Shown here one piece after another: positions 26,347 through 35,251 of a stretch of 64,000 nucleotides of DNA. A program made the position numbers and the translations under genes. Each line of letters begins with the position of its first letter. Position 1 is the first letter of the stretch. Origin of the DNA: Bacillus licheniformis DSM 13 = ATCC 14580. GTDB taxonomy: Bacteria > Bacillota > Bacilli > Bacillales > Bacillaceae. The notes beneath the pieces are model-generated. The model was not told where the DNA came from. It saw only the letters and a program-made list of their open reading frames with translations, and did no database searches. The stretch lies in contig NC_006270.3 of the NCBI RefSeq assembly GCF_000011645.1, positions 1,795,501-1,859,500 of the forward strand, written 5' to 3'.

Positions 26347-27111
26347 ATGCAATCCTTGAACTATGAAGATCAGATGCTTTGGTCGCGGTGGAAAGAATGG
26401 AAAGATCCTCAGGCAGGCGATGATTTAATCCGCCGCTATATGCCGCTTGTGACATATCATGTCGGCCGGATAGCCGTCGGCTTGCCCAAGTCCGTTCATA
26501 AAGACGATTTGGTCAGCCTTGGCATGCTGGGTTTGTATGATGCCCTTGAAAAATTTGATCCGGGAAGGGATTTGAAGTTTGATACATACGCTTCCTTCAG
26601 AATCAGAGGCGCTATCATCGACGGTCTTCGCAAAGAAGACTGGCTTCCGAGAACGTCCCGTGAAAAAACGAAGAAAGTGGAAGCAGCGATCGAAAAGCTC
26701 GAACAGCGTTACTTAAGAAATGTTTCGCCGAGCGAAATCGCAGCTGAGCTGGGAATGAGCGAACAAGACGTCGTGACCACAATCAATGAAGGTTTCTTTG
26801 CGAACCTCCTTTCAATTGATGAGAAGCTTCACGACCATGAAGACGGGGAGAACGTCCAGGTGATGATAAGGGACGACAAAACGAGCACGCCTGAAGAAAA
26901 AATGCTCAAAGACGAACTGATCTCCCAGCTTGCGGAAAAAATAAACGAGCTATCAGAAAAAGAGCAGCTCGTGATCAGCTTATTCTATAAAGAAGAGCTG
27001 ACGCTGACGGAAATCGGACAGGTTTTGAATTTGTCGACTTCCCGTATTTCACAGATTCACTCCAAGGCGCTTTTGAAATTGAAGCATCTGCTGGATAAAG
27101 TGGTGCAATAG
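26347..27111 (+). CDS. sigD: RNA polymerase sigma factor SigD (sigma-28 family)
   Basis: SigD directs transcription of the filament gene, autolysins, chemoreceptors and motor genes. The 254-aa product has sigma regions 2 (LVSLGMLGLYDALEKFDPGR, FDTYASFRIRGAIIDGLR), 3 (SPSEIAAELGMSEQDV) and 4 (LTEIGQVLNLSTSRISQIHS). GGGGGA precedes the ATG. In B. subtilis its place near the end of the long operon makes its level sensitive to distance from the promoter; the same layout holds here, with a terminator directly after it. Confidence 0.98.
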   Translation: MQSLNYEDQMLWSRWKEWKDPQAGDDLIRRYMPLVTYHVGRIAVGLPKSVHKDDLVSLGMLGLYDALEKFDPGRDLKFDTYASFRIRGAIIDGLRKEDWLPRTSREKTKKVEAAIEKLEQRYLRNVSPSEIAAELGMSEQDVVTTINEGFFANLLSIDEKLHDHEDGENVQVMIRDDKTSTPEEKMLKDELISQLAEKINELSEKEQLVISLFYKEELTLTEIGQVLNLSTSRISQIHSKALLKLKHLLDKVVQ

Positions 27112-27118
27112 CATGTAA

Positions 27119-27148
27119 GCTGCCGGCATGAAACCGGCAGCATTTTTT
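27119..27148 (+). terminator. Intrinsic terminator between sigD and swrB
   Basis: GCTGCCGG (27119-27126) pairs with CCGGCAGC (27134-27141) around a 7-nt loop, followed by A and six T. It sits 8 bases after the sigD stop and would reduce read-through into swrB. Confidence 0.85.
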
Positions 27149-27205
27149 AAGCGTCCGACGGGAAGTCTTTTTTTGATTAAATTTCATGGTTAGCGAGTGA
27201 AAAAT

Positions 27206-27718
27206 ATGTCAACAATATTATGGCTTGTGAGCTTCACGCTCCACGGTATATTGATTTATTTCGTCATCATTTTGAATACGAGGCTCAGCGCTTTCAAGGC
27301 AGCGGAGAAAGAGCAAAAACAGCTTTTGGAAGAAACCGAGAATACATTGACCGCTTTTTTGATGGAGTTAAAAGACGAAAATGAAAAACTCGTTCAAGAG
27401 ATTCGGGCGAATGCCGAAAAAGAGCCGCAAAGACCGGAAACACAGCCTGAAATTCCCGCTCAAACCCCCGTCCTTCCGGAAGCGGACGAATCGCGCGATC
27501 TGCCGCTTCACATCGAAGCGATGATCAATGAGGTGGAGCAGGAAGAGGATGAGCTCAATCAAAAGGAGCAGGAAGCATCCATATCCTATGAAGAAGAAGC
27601 TCTCGCATTATATGAAAAGGGGCTCTCTCCGGAGGAAATCGCAAGACAGCTGAAAAGCGGGAAAACAGAAATCGAGCTTTTCTTAAAATTTCGCGGAAAG
27701 CTCAAAAACGATTCTTGA
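27206..27718 (+). CDS. swrB: Swarming motility protein SwrB
   Basis: SwrB is a membrane-anchored protein that in B. subtilis promotes activation of the flagellar export apparatus and so swarming. The 170-aa product has one N-terminal membrane helix (~4-24), a charged coiled coil, a Pro/Glu-rich linker and a C-terminal helix-turn-helix-like segment (ALYEKGLSPEEIARQLKSGK). GTG 27197 is in frame but ATG 27206 fits the weak GAGTG site. It is separated from sigD by a terminator, so it depends on read-through or an unseen promoter. Confidence 0.92.
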   Translation: MSTILWLVSFTLHGILIYFVIILNTRLSAFKAAEKEQKQLLEETENTLTAFLMELKDENEKLVQEIRANAEKEPQRPETQPEIPAQTPVLPEADESRDLPLHIEAMINEVEQEEDELNQKEQEASISYEEEALALYEKGLSPEEIARQLKSGKTEIELFLKFRGKLKNDS

Positions 27719-27743
27719 TTGTCGAGAAAGCTTATGTTATATT
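27715..27743 (+). promoter_or_regulatory. Sigma-A promoter for rpsB
   Basis: TTGATT (27715-27720), 17 nt, TATATT (27738-27743). The -35 overlaps the swrB stop codon. The leader to rpsB would be about 120 nt. Confidence 0.75.
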
Positions 27744-27775
27744 ATTTCTTGGTGTTAATTACACACGCTTAACGA

Positions 27776-27822
27776 TTTATGCAAGCGGTGCTGTGCGATT
27801 CTCGCGTGCAGTCCTGCATAAA
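27776..27822 (+). promoter_or_regulatory. Structured rpsB leader RNA
   Basis: TTTATGCA (27776-27783) pairs with TGCATAAA (27815-27822), enclosing an inner stem (CTG-T-GCGA 27791-27798 with TCGC...CAG 27802-27811). There is no T-run, so this is not a terminator. By analogy with other ribosomal protein leaders it may bind S2 for autoregulation, but that is inference. Confidence 0.5.
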
Positions 27823-27871
27823 AATGACCTAAGCGGAGGAAAAAAACCATTATATTAGGAGGAAATAACAC

Positions 27872-28612
27872 ATGTCAGTCATTTCTATGAAGCAATTGCT
27901 TGAAGCTGGTGTTCACTTCGGCCACCAAACGCGCCGCTGGAACCCAAAAATGAAGCGTTACATCTTCACGGAGCGTAACGGAATCTACATCATCGATCTT
28001 CAAAAAACAGTCAAAAAAGTTGAAGAAGCATACAACTTCACGAAAAACCTTGCAGCTGACGGAGGAAAAATCCTTTTCGTCGGTACGAAAAAGCAAGCTC
28101 AAGACTCTGTTAAAGAAGAAGCGGAACGTTCTGGAATGTACTATGTCAACCAACGCTGGCTTGGCGGTACATTAACAAACTTTGAAACGATCCAAAAGCG
28201 TATCAAACGCCTTAAAGATATCGAAAAAATGCAGGAAAACGGCACATTTGACGTACTTCCTAAAAAAGAAGTCGTTCAATTGAAAAAAGAATTAGAGCGT
28301 CTTGAAAAATTCCTCGGCGGAATCAAAGAAATGAAAGAGCTTCCTGACGCACTGTTCATCATCGATCCTCGCAAAGAGCGCATCGCGGTTGCAGAAGCGC
28401 GCAAACTGAACATTCCGATCATCGGAATCGTTGACACAAACTGCGATCCTGATGAAATCGATGTTGTCATCCCTGCGAACGATGACGCCATCCGCGCTGT
28501 TAAATTGCTGACTTCTAAAATGGCAGATGCCATCCTTGAAGCAAAACAAGGTGAAGAATCAGCTGAAACAGAAGCGAAAGAAGCAGAAACAACTGAAACA
28601 ACAACTGCTTAA
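27872..28612 (+). CDS. rpsB: 30S ribosomal protein S2
   Basis: S2 is a late-assembling protein of the small ribosomal subunit, at the head-body junction. The 246-aa product has the S2 family blocks (AGVHFGHQTRRWNPKMKRYI and PDALFIIDPRKERIAVAEA) and an acidic, threonine-rich C-terminal tail. AGGAGGAAA lies upstream of the ATG. It has its own promoter and leader and ends at a terminator before tsf. Confidence 0.99.
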   Translation: MSVISMKQLLEAGVHFGHQTRRWNPKMKRYIFTERNGIYIIDLQKTVKKVEEAYNFTKNLAADGGKILFVGTKKQAQDSVKEEAERSGMYYVNQRWLGGTLTNFETIQKRIKRLKDIEKMQENGTFDVLPKKEVVQLKKELERLEKFLGGIKEMKELPDALFIIDPRKERIAVAEARKLNIPIIGIVDTNCDPDEIDVVIPANDDAIRAVKLLTSKMADAILEAKQGEESAETEAKEAETTETTTA

Positions 28613-28620
28613 CCTGGTCA

Positions 28621-28660
28621 AAAGGTGATAAGGGGGTCTGCCTTTTATCACCTTTTTTTT
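28621..28660 (+). terminator. Intrinsic terminator between rpsB and tsf
   Basis: AAAGGTGATAAGG (28621-28633) pairs, with two extra T, with CCTTTTATCACCTTT (28641-28655) and is followed by T. It probably sets the rpsB:tsf ratio by partial read-through, as I see no clear promoter for tsf. Confidence 0.85.
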
Positions 28661-28712
28661 CACCAGATCAACATTTACATATTTTGTTTGATATATAAGG
28701 AGGAAATCAAAA

Positions 28713-29594
28713 ATGGCAATTACTGCACAAATGGTAAAAGAGCTTCGCGAAAAAACTGGCGCAGGCATGATGGACTGCAAGAAAGCGTTAACTGAAACTG
28801 ACGGCAACATGGATAAAGCGATCGATCTTCTAAGAGAAAAAGGAATCGCAAAGGCTGCCAAAAAAGCTGACCGCATCGCGGCTGAAGGCTTGACTTTGAT
28901 CAAAACCGACGGCAACACAGGCGTTATTCTTGAAGTGAACTCTGAAACGGACTTCGTTGCGAAAAACGAAGGCTTCAAGGAGCTTTTGAACGACCTGGCT
29001 GACCACATTCTGGCTGAAAAGCCTGAAAGCGTTGAAGCTGCTATGGGTCAAAAAATGGCTAACGGTTCAACTGTAGAAGAATACATCACAAGCGCGGTTG
29101 CTAAAATCGGAGAAAAAATCACGCTTCGCCGCTTCGCTGTCCTGACAAAAGGCGATGACGCTGCATTCGGCGCATACCTGCACATGGGCGGAAAAATCGG
29201 CGTATTGACTGTCCTTAACGGCACAACTGACGAAGAAACAGCAAGAGACATCGCAATGCACGTTGCAGCTGTAAACCCTCGCTTCATTTCCCGCGACCAA
29301 GTGTCAGAAGAAGAAGCGAACCGCGAGCGCGAAATCTTGACTCAGCAGGCGCTTCAAGAAGGCAAGCCTGAAAACATCGTCGCAAAAATGGTTGAAGGCC
29401 GCCTGAACAAATATTTCGAAGAAATCTGCCTGCTTGATCAAGCGTTCGTTAAAAACCCGGATGAAAAAGTGAAACAGGTCGTTGCTGCGAAAAACGCAAC
29501 GGTTGAAACGTTCGTCCGCTACGAAGTTGGAGAAGGTATCGAAAAACGCCAAGAAAACTTTGCTGAAGAAGTTATGAACCAAGTGAAAAAATAA
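28713..29594 (+). CDS. tsf: Elongation factor Ts
   Basis: EF-Ts is the guanine nucleotide exchange factor of EF-Tu. The 293-aa product has the N-terminal UBA-like region (VKELREKTGAGMMDCKKALT), the TDFVAKNE motif and the HVAAVNPRFISRDQVSEEE region. AAGGAGG precedes the ATG by about 8 bases. Order rpsB-tsf-pyrH-frr is conserved across bacteria. Confidence 0.99.
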   Translation: MAITAQMVKELREKTGAGMMDCKKALTETDGNMDKAIDLLREKGIAKAAKKADRIAAEGLTLIKTDGNTGVILEVNSETDFVAKNEGFKELLNDLADHILAEKPESVEAAMGQKMANGSTVEEYITSAVAKIGEKITLRRFAVLTKGDDAAFGAYLHMGGKIGVLTVLNGTTDEETARDIAMHVAAVNPRFISRDQVSEEEANREREILTQQALQEGKPENIVAKMVEGRLNKYFEEICLLDQAFVKNPDEKVKQVVAAKNATVETFVRYEVGEGIEKRQENFAEEVMNQVKK

Positions 29595-29596
29595 GA

Positions 29597-29640
29597 TTGA
29601 AAAGCCGCTTGCCATAAAACACACGGCAGGATCTTTTCAA
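29597..29640 (+). repeat. Long-range inverted repeat after tsf
   Basis: TTGAAAAG (29597-29604) pairs with CTTTTCAA (29633-29640), and TTGCC with GGCAG inside. It directly precedes the terminator, so it may protect the 3' end of the tsf mRNA. Confidence 0.5.
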
Positions 29641-29643
29641 GGA

Positions 29644-29676
29644 AAATAGGGGACACAATTTGTGTCCCTATTTTTA
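29644..29676 (+). terminator. Terminator after tsf with REP-like core
   Basis: AAATAGGGGACACAA pairs with TTGTGTCCCTATTTT (one unpaired G), ending in five T. The GGGGACACA...TGTGTCCC core looks like short repeated palindromes seen in many Firmicute genomes. Confidence 0.75.
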
Positions 29677-29682
29677 AAACAG

Positions 29683-29711
29683 TTTACAAACCTTTTTTTC
29701 TCTTGCATAAT
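29683..29711 (+). promoter_or_regulatory. Sigma-A promoter for pyrH-frr
   Basis: TTTACA (29683-29688), 17 nt, CATAAT (29706-29711), directly after the tsf terminator. The expected start is some 25 bases before pyrH. Confidence 0.75.
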
Positions 29712-29743
29712 AAATAACGGCAAGCATGCACTTGGAGGTTATT

Positions 29744-30466
29744 ATGGAAAAACCAAAGTATAATCGTATCGTATTAAAGCTTAGCGGAGAAGCCCTTGCG
29801 GGTGAACAGGGAAACGGCATCAACCCGACCGTGATCCAGTCCATCGCCAAACAGGTGAAAGAAATCGCCGAGCTTGATGTTGAAGTGGCGGTCGTCGTCG
29901 GCGGCGGCAACCTGTGGCGCGGAAAAACGGGCAGCGATCTCGGAATGGACCGCGCAACAGCGGACTACATGGGAATGCTTGCAACGGTTATGAATTCCCT
30001 TGCGCTGCAAGACAGCCTTGAAACGCTCGGGATTCAGTCAAGAGTTCAGACATCCATCGAAATGAGGCAGGTCGCTGAGCCATACATAAGAAGAAAAGCG
30101 ATTCGCCATCTTGAAAAGAAGCGCGTCGTCATCTTCGCTGCCGGTACAGGCAATCCATACTTCTCAACGGATACGACAGCAGCGCTCAGAGCGGCTGAAA
30201 TCGAAGCCGACGTCATCTTAATGGCCAAAAATAATGTCGACGGTGTATACAATGCCGATCCTAGAACTGACGAAACAGCCGTAAAATATGAAAAATTGTC
30301 TTATCTCGATGTGTTGAAAGACGGTTTGGCTGTCATGGATTCAACCGCTTCTTCACTTTGCATGGATAACGACATCCCGCTGATCGTCTTTTCTATTATG
30401 GAAGAAGGAAATATTAAAAGAGCCGTTTTAGGCGAACAAATCGGTACAATCGTAAGGGGGAAATAA
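29744..30466 (+). CDS. pyrH: UMP kinase
   Basis: PyrH phosphorylates UMP to UDP with ATP in pyrimidine nucleotide synthesis; bacterial enzymes are hexamers regulated by GTP and UTP. The 240-aa product has the amino-acid-kinase fold motifs (RIVLKLSGEALAG, VVVGGGNLWRG, AAGTGNPYFSTDT and DGVYNADPR). The start is ATG 29744, since GGAGG lies 5-10 bases upstream; an in-frame ATG at 29726 would not fit. frr follows after one base. Confidence 0.98.
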   Translation: MEKPKYNRIVLKLSGEALAGEQGNGINPTVIQSIAKQVKEIAELDVEVAVVVGGGNLWRGKTGSDLGMDRATADYMGMLATVMNSLALQDSLETLGIQSRVQTSIEMRQVAEPYIRRKAIRHLEKKRVVIFAAGTGNPYFSTDTTAALRAAEIEADVILMAKNNVDGVYNADPRTDETAVKYEKLSYLDVLKDGLAVMDSTASSLCMDNDIPLIVFSIMEEGNIKRAVLGEQIGTIVRGK

Positions 30467-30467
30467 C

Positions 30468-31025
30468 GTGTCAACTCAAGTGATGAATGAAACAAAAGAA
30501 CGGATGCAAAAAGCGATAAGCGCTTATCAGCGCGAATTGGCCACTGTCCGCGCAGGACGTGCAAATCCGTCATTGCTGGACAAAGTGGCAGTTGAGTATT
30601 ACGGAGCGCAGACGCCTTTAAACCAGATTGCGTCCATTACAGTTCCAGAAGCGCGCATGCTCGTCATCACACCATATGACAAAACGGCGCTCGGCGATAT
30701 CGAAAAAGCGATTCAAAAAGCCGACCTCGGTGTAACTCCGTCAAACGACGGCAATATCATCCGGATCACGATCCCTCCTCTAACTGAGGAGCGCAGAAAA
30801 GAGCTTGCCAAACTCGTGAAAAAATATTCGGAAGATGCCAAAGTCGCGGTCCGCAACATCCGCCGCGATGCAAATGACGATCTGAAAAAACTAGAGAAAA
30901 ATGGTGAAATGACTGAGGATGAATTGCGCTCTTCAACGGAAGACGTACAAAAGCTGACAGATGAATATGTGTCAAAAATTGATGAGATCACAAAAGATAA
31001 AGAGAAAGAAATCATGGAAGTTTAA
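30468..31025 (+). CDS. frr: Ribosome recycling factor
   Basis: RRF splits post-termination ribosomes with EF-G. The 185-aa product is one RRF domain, with VRAGRANPSLLDKV and the coiled-coil region VAVRNIRRDANDDLKKLEK. The start is GTG, with AAGGGGG at the end of pyrH as ribosome site. It is followed by a terminator. Confidence 0.98.
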   Translation: MSTQVMNETKERMQKAISAYQRELATVRAGRANPSLLDKVAVEYYGAQTPLNQIASITVPEARMLVITPYDKTALGDIEKAIQKADLGVTPSNDGNIIRITIPPLTEERRKELAKLVKKYSEDAKVAVRNIRRDANDDLKKLEKNGEMTEDELRSSTEDVQKLTDEYVSKIDEITKDKEKEIMEV

Positions 31026-31057
31026 TGAAAAACTCTGTACAATAGATAATAGTGAAA

Positions 31058-31088
31058 AGACCCTCTCATGTTTACAGGGGGTTTTTTT
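31058..31088 (+). terminator. Intrinsic terminator after frr
   Basis: ACCCTCT (31060-31066) pairs with AGGGGGT (31076-31082), with one T-G wobble, followed by a run of T. It separates frr from uppS. Confidence 0.8.
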
Positions 31089-31154
31089 GTTAATACTGTT
31101 GTTATCTAGAACGATATAACAGGAAAGCAACCTTTTGGGTGATGGAGGACTCTC

Positions 31155-31937
31155 ATGCTCAATATACTCAAAAATTGGAAGAATCAGCATTCGGCTGCTT
31201 CCAACATGGAATGTTACACAAAAGAAAATATTTTAAAAGGAGAAATTCCTGAACATATCGCCATTATTATGGACGGAAACGGCCGCTGGGCAAAGAAGCG
31301 GGCGATGCCCCGCATCGCGGGTCATCACGAAGGCATGAAAGTGGTCAGACAGACGACAAAGCTTGCCAATGAGCTCGGTGTCAAAGCGTTGACGCTGTAT
31401 GCCTTTTCGACGGAAAATTGGAAGCGTCCAAAGCTTGAGGTTGACTTTCTGATGAAGCTGCCTGAAGAGTTTCTGGGAACGTATCTCCCGGAGCTGGTCG
31501 AAGAAAATGTCCGGGTCCGCATGACAGGCGATAGGGAAGGACTGCCGCCCCACACGATCCGCGCGGTTGAAAAAGCCATCCGTGATACGGAGAACAATGA
31601 CGGACTTATTCTTAATTTTGCATTGAATTACGGGGGACGTGCAGAAATCGTCAGAGCCGCAAAGAAAATTGCCGAAGAAGCCAAAAAAGGCACATTGAAT
31701 ACCGAGGAAATCGACGAAAAGCTATTTTCCGATTATTTAATGACAGAAACTTTGCAGGACCCTGATTTGCTGATTCGCACAAGCGGCGAGATCAGGCTGA
31801 GCAACTTCATGCTTTGGCAGCTTGCCTACAGCGAATTTTTATTTACCGATGTATTGTGGCCTGATTTTAAAGACGTTCACTTGCTTCAGGCTATCGGAGA
31901 ATATCAGCGTCGCGGGAGAAGGTTTGGCGGAATTTAG
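31155..31937 (+). CDS. uppS: Undecaprenyl diphosphate synthase
   Basis: UppS adds eight isoprene units to farnesyl diphosphate, giving the C55 lipid carrier for peptidoglycan and teichoic acid. The 260-aa product has the cis-prenyltransferase signature (IAIIMDGNGRWAKKR, catalytic D40), LYAFSTENWKRP and the C-terminal DLLIRTSGEIRLSNFMLWQ. GGAGG (31144-31148) precedes the ATG. It heads the uppS-cdsA-dxr-rasP group. Confidence 0.98.
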   Translation: MLNILKNWKNQHSAASNMECYTKENILKGEIPEHIAIIMDGNGRWAKKRAMPRIAGHHEGMKVVRQTTKLANELGVKALTLYAFSTENWKRPKLEVDFLMKLPEEFLGTYLPELVEENVRVRMTGDREGLPPHTIRAVEKAIRDTENNDGLILNFALNYGGRAEIVRAAKKIAEEAKKGTLNTEEIDEKLFSDYLMTETLQDPDLLIRTSGEIRLSNFMLWQLAYSEFLFTDVLWPDFKDVHLLQAIGEYQRRGRRFGGI

Positions 31938-31949
31938 AGGATGGTGCAG

Positions 31950-32753
31950 ATGAAACAGAGAATATTGACGGGTGTGATCGCGGCAGCGGTTTTTCTGCCG
32001 CTCGTGATTTTCGGCGAGCTGCCGTTCACCCTGCTAGTTTATGCAATAGGTATACTTGCTCTATTTGAACTTTTAAGAATGAAAGGCCTGAAGCTGATCA
32101 GCGCTCCGGGTATCATCAGCATGCTGCTGTTGGCGGTTTTGCTGTGTCCAAGCCAATACGCGGAAGACGCTGGGCTGGGTATAACCAAAGGGGAGGTCGT
32201 CTTTTTGGCGGTCCTTTTGCTTTTGGCATATACGGTGCTCAGCAAAAACTCGTTTACTTTTGACGAAGCGGCATTCGTGGCGCTGGCAGCAGTTTATATC
32301 GGATTCGGGTTTTATTACTTTATTGAAATCAGAAACATCGGACTCAGCTATGTCTTTTTTGCGATCGGCGTCGTCTGGTCAACAGATTCCGGCGCTTATT
32401 TTATCGGAAAGGCGTTTGGAAAGCGGAAGCTCTGGCCTGAAATCAGCCCTAACAAAACGGTAGAAGGCTTTTGGGGCGGAATTTTGACAGCGGTCGTTTT
32501 TTCCGCGATTTATCAGGCCGCCACAGGTTTTCCGCACGCTTATCTGTTTGTGCTGATCATTACCGTGCTTTTGTCAATCGTCGGTCAGATCGGCGATTTG
32601 GCCGAGTCTGCGTTCAAAAGGCATTACCAGGTGAAAGACTCGGGCCGGATCCTCCCGGGACACGGCGGAATGCTGGACCGCTTTGACAGCTTTTTATTTG
32701 TCATGCCGGTTCTGTACTTCCTGCTTGTTCTTTTTCAGCCGTTCGGGCTATGA
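31950..32753 (+). CDS. cdsA: Phosphatidate cytidylyltransferase
   Basis: CdsA makes CDP-diacylglycerol from phosphatidate and CTP, the branch point of phospholipid synthesis. The 267-aa product is a multi-pass membrane protein with the family signature (SAFKRHYQVKDSGRILPGHGGMLDRFDS, residues ~227-254, quoted in parts: VKDSGRILPGHGGMLDR). ATG 31950 is preferred to 31941, which lies directly against AGAGG. Confidence 0.97.
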   Translation: MKQRILTGVIAAAVFLPLVIFGELPFTLLVYAIGILALFELLRMKGLKLISAPGIISMLLLAVLLCPSQYAEDAGLGITKGEVVFLAVLLLLAYTVLSKNSFTFDEAAFVALAAVYIGFGFYYFIEIRNIGLSYVFFAIGVVWSTDSGAYFIGKAFGKRKLWPEISPNKTVEGFWGGILTAVVFSAIYQAATGFPHAYLFVLIITVLLSIVGQIGDLAESAFKRHYQVKDSGRILPGHGGMLDRFDSFLFVMPVLYFLLVLFQPFGL

Positions 32754-32799
32754 TAGAAAAGGGTACTGATAGCTAGAAAGAAACAGAGGTGCGGCAATT

Positions 32800-33951
32800 T
32801 TGAAGAACATATGTCTATTGGGAGCGACAGGCTCCATAGGAGAACAGACGCTTGATGTCATCAAAGCGCATGACGATAAGTTTCGGCTGACCGCCATGAC
32901 TTTCGGCAAAAACGCCGAAAAAGCGGCAGAAATCATTGAAACCTTTAAACCGAAGTATGTAGGCGTCGGGGATGAGCATACATATGAAACATTAAAACAG
33001 CATTCTTTCTCCTACACCTTTAAAACAGGGATCGGGGAGGAAGCTTTAATCGAAGCGGCCGTTATCCCGGAAGCGGATATCGTCGTCAATGCTCTCGTCG
33101 GCAGCGTCGGTCTTCTTCCGACTTTAAAGGCGATGGAGCATAAAAAAACAATTGCGCTTGCAAATAAGGAAACTCTCGTGACAGCCGGTCATATAGTGAA
33201 AGAACACGCCCAAAAATACGATGTCCCGCTCCTGCCCGTCGACAGCGAACATTCCGCGATTTTCCAGGCCCTTCAGGGGGAAAATCCGAAGCATATCAAA
33301 CGGCTGATCGTCACGGCTTCAGGCGGCAGCTTCAGGGACAGAACAAGGCGGGAACTTGAAGGCGTCACAGTGGAAGAAGCCCTCAATCATCCAAATTGGT
33401 CGATGGGTGCAAAAATCACGATCGATTCGGCTACAATGATGAATAAAGGACTCGAGGTTATTGAAGCCCACTGGCTGTTTGATCTGCCCTATGACCAGAT
33501 CGATGTCCTCCTTCACAAAGAAAGCATTATTCATTCAATGGTTGAATTCCACGACCGCAGCGTCATCGCCCAGCTTGGCACACCTGATATGAGAGTGCCG
33601 ATTCAATATGCGCTCAGCCATCCGGAACGCCTGCCGTTTAATGAAGCAAAATCCCTCGATCTCTGGGAAGTCGGACAGCTGAATTTTGCCCAAGCTGATT
33701 TTGAAAGGTTCCGCTGCTTACAATTCGCTTATGAATCAGGTAAAATAGGCGGTACAATGCCGACTGTTTTAAACGCGGCCAACGAGGAAGCCGTTGCGGC
33801 ATTTCTTTCGGGCAGGATTTCCTTTCTTGGAATAGAAGACATCATTGAAAAGGCTTTGGAACGCCATCAGGTGATCGCAAAGCCGAGCCTTCAAGAGATC
33901 CGTGAAGTGGACAAAGACGCCAGAAAGTTTGTCCAAACATTACTCACATAA
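32800..33951 (+). CDS. dxr: 1-deoxy-D-xylulose-5-phosphate reductoisomerase
   Basis: Dxr is the second enzyme of the non-mevalonate isoprenoid pathway, using NADPH and a divalent metal to make 2-C-methylerythritol 4-phosphate; the product feeds UppS. The 383-aa protein has the NADPH motif GATGSIGEQT, the metal/substrate block LLPVDSEHSAIFQ and the flexible-loop region HPNWSMGAKITIDSATMMNK. The start is TTG after AGAGGTG. Confidence 0.97.
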   Translation: MKNICLLGATGSIGEQTLDVIKAHDDKFRLTAMTFGKNAEKAAEIIETFKPKYVGVGDEHTYETLKQHSFSYTFKTGIGEEALIEAAVIPEADIVVNALVGSVGLLPTLKAMEHKKTIALANKETLVTAGHIVKEHAQKYDVPLLPVDSEHSAIFQALQGENPKHIKRLIVTASGGSFRDRTRRELEGVTVEEALNHPNWSMGAKITIDSATMMNKGLEVIEAHWLFDLPYDQIDVLLHKESIIHSMVEFHDRSVIAQLGTPDMRVPIQYALSHPERLPFNEAKSLDLWEVGQLNFAQADFERFRCLQFAYESGKIGGTMPTVLNAANEEAVAAFLSGRISFLGIEDIIEKALERHQVIAKPSLQEIREVDKDARKFVQTLLT

Positions 33952-33957
33952 GGTGGT

Positions 33958-35223
33958 ATGTTCGTGAATACTGTGATCGCGTTTATTCTTATTTTTGGAA
34001 CGCTCGTATTTTTCCATGAGCTTGGTCATCTCATCCTTGCTCAAAGAGCCGGAATACTGTGCCGGGAGTTTGCTATCGGCTTCGGTCCGAAAATCTTTTC
34101 GTTTAAGAAAAATGAGACCGTTTATACGATCAGGCTTCTTCCGATCGGCGGCTTTGTCAGAATGGCCGGCGAAGATCCTGAGATGATTGAAGTGAAGCCC
34201 GGTTATACGGTCGGGCTGTTGTTCGACAGCGAAAACAAGGTCGAAAAGATCATTATCAACCAAAAAGAAAAGTATCCCGACGCATTGGTCATTGAAGTGG
34301 AGCAGGCCGACCTGGAGCACCAGATGAGGATTACGGGCTATGAGCACGGCAATGAAGATCATCTCTCTTCATTTTCTGTCAGTGAAACGTCCTTTTTCAT
34401 CGTAGACGGGGAAGAAGTCCAGATCGCTCCTTACAACCGCCAATTTCATTCGAAAACGGTTTGGCAGCGCATCAAAGCGATTGCTGCCGGACCGATCATG
34501 AACTTTATTTTGGCTTATGTCATACTCGTGATGCTCGGACTGATGCAGGGAGTGCCGTCTGACGAGCCGGTGCTCGGCAAGTTGATAGACAACGGACGGG
34601 CGGCGGAAGCAGGCCTCCAGGAGGGAGACCGCATTCAAACGATCAACGGGGAGAACATGAGGTCGTGGACGGATATTGTCAACACGGTCAGAGAACACCC
34701 TGAAAAAGAACTGAAAATCGTTTTGATGCGCGACAATGTCAAGCTGACGAAATACGTAACACCTGAAGCTGTCAAGGCAGGGGATGAAACCGTCGGCAGA
34801 TTCGGCGCTTACAATCCTGTGAAAACAGGCGTTCTGACATCGATTTCCTACGGTGCGACCGAAACGGCGACAGTGGCCCAGAGCATCGTCACCAATCTCG
34901 GAAAGCTCGTCACAGGACAATTCTCAATCGACATGCTGGCCGGTCCTGTCGGCATTTATGACATGACAGACCAAGTGGCCAAGACAGGCGTTATCAACCT
35001 GCTGAAGCTGGCCGCATTTTTAAGCATCAACCTCGGGATCGTCAACCTTCTGCCAATCCCTGCGCTGGACGGCGGAAGACTGTTGTTCCTGTTTATTGAA
35101 GCGATCCGCGGGAAGCCGATCAACCGCGAAAAAGAAGCGTTTGTCGTCTTTATCGGCGTCGCATTTTTGATGCTCCTAATGCTTGTCGTCACATGGAACG
35201 ATATCCAGCGCTTATTTCTGTAA
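33958..35223 (+). CDS. rasP: Site-2 intramembrane metalloprotease RasP
   Basis: RasP cleaves membrane substrates such as anti-sigma factor RsiW and FtsL, and clears signal peptides. The 421-aa product has the zinc motif HELGH (H20, E21, H24) in its first membrane helix, one PDZ domain (~185-265), and the second metal motif LLPIPALDGG near the C-terminus. The start is ATG 33958 (matching B. subtilis); GTG 33964 is possible. It ends 28 bases before a terminator. Confidence 0.97.
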   Translation: MFVNTVIAFILIFGTLVFFHELGHLILAQRAGILCREFAIGFGPKIFSFKKNETVYTIRLLPIGGFVRMAGEDPEMIEVKPGYTVGLLFDSENKVEKIIINQKEKYPDALVIEVEQADLEHQMRITGYEHGNEDHLSSFSVSETSFFIVDGEEVQIAPYNRQFHSKTVWQRIKAIAAGPIMNFILAYVILVMLGLMQGVPSDEPVLGKLIDNGRAAEAGLQEGDRIQTINGENMRSWTDIVNTVREHPEKELKIVLMRDNVKLTKYVTPEAVKAGDETVGRFGAYNPVKTGVLTSISYGATETATVAQSIVTNLGKLVTGQFSIDMLAGPVGIYDMTDQVAKTGVINLLKLAAFLSINLGIVNLLPIPALDGGRLLFLFIEAIRGKPINREKEAFVVFIGVAFLMLLMLVVTWNDIQRLFL

Positions 35224-35251
35224 AACCAATCGCCTTTTTTAAGTGCAGCCA

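Noticed and set aside
28661..28712. Promoter for tsf (TTTACA at 28674 with TATATA at 28692)
   Set aside because: The spacing is only about 12 nt, too short for sigma-A.
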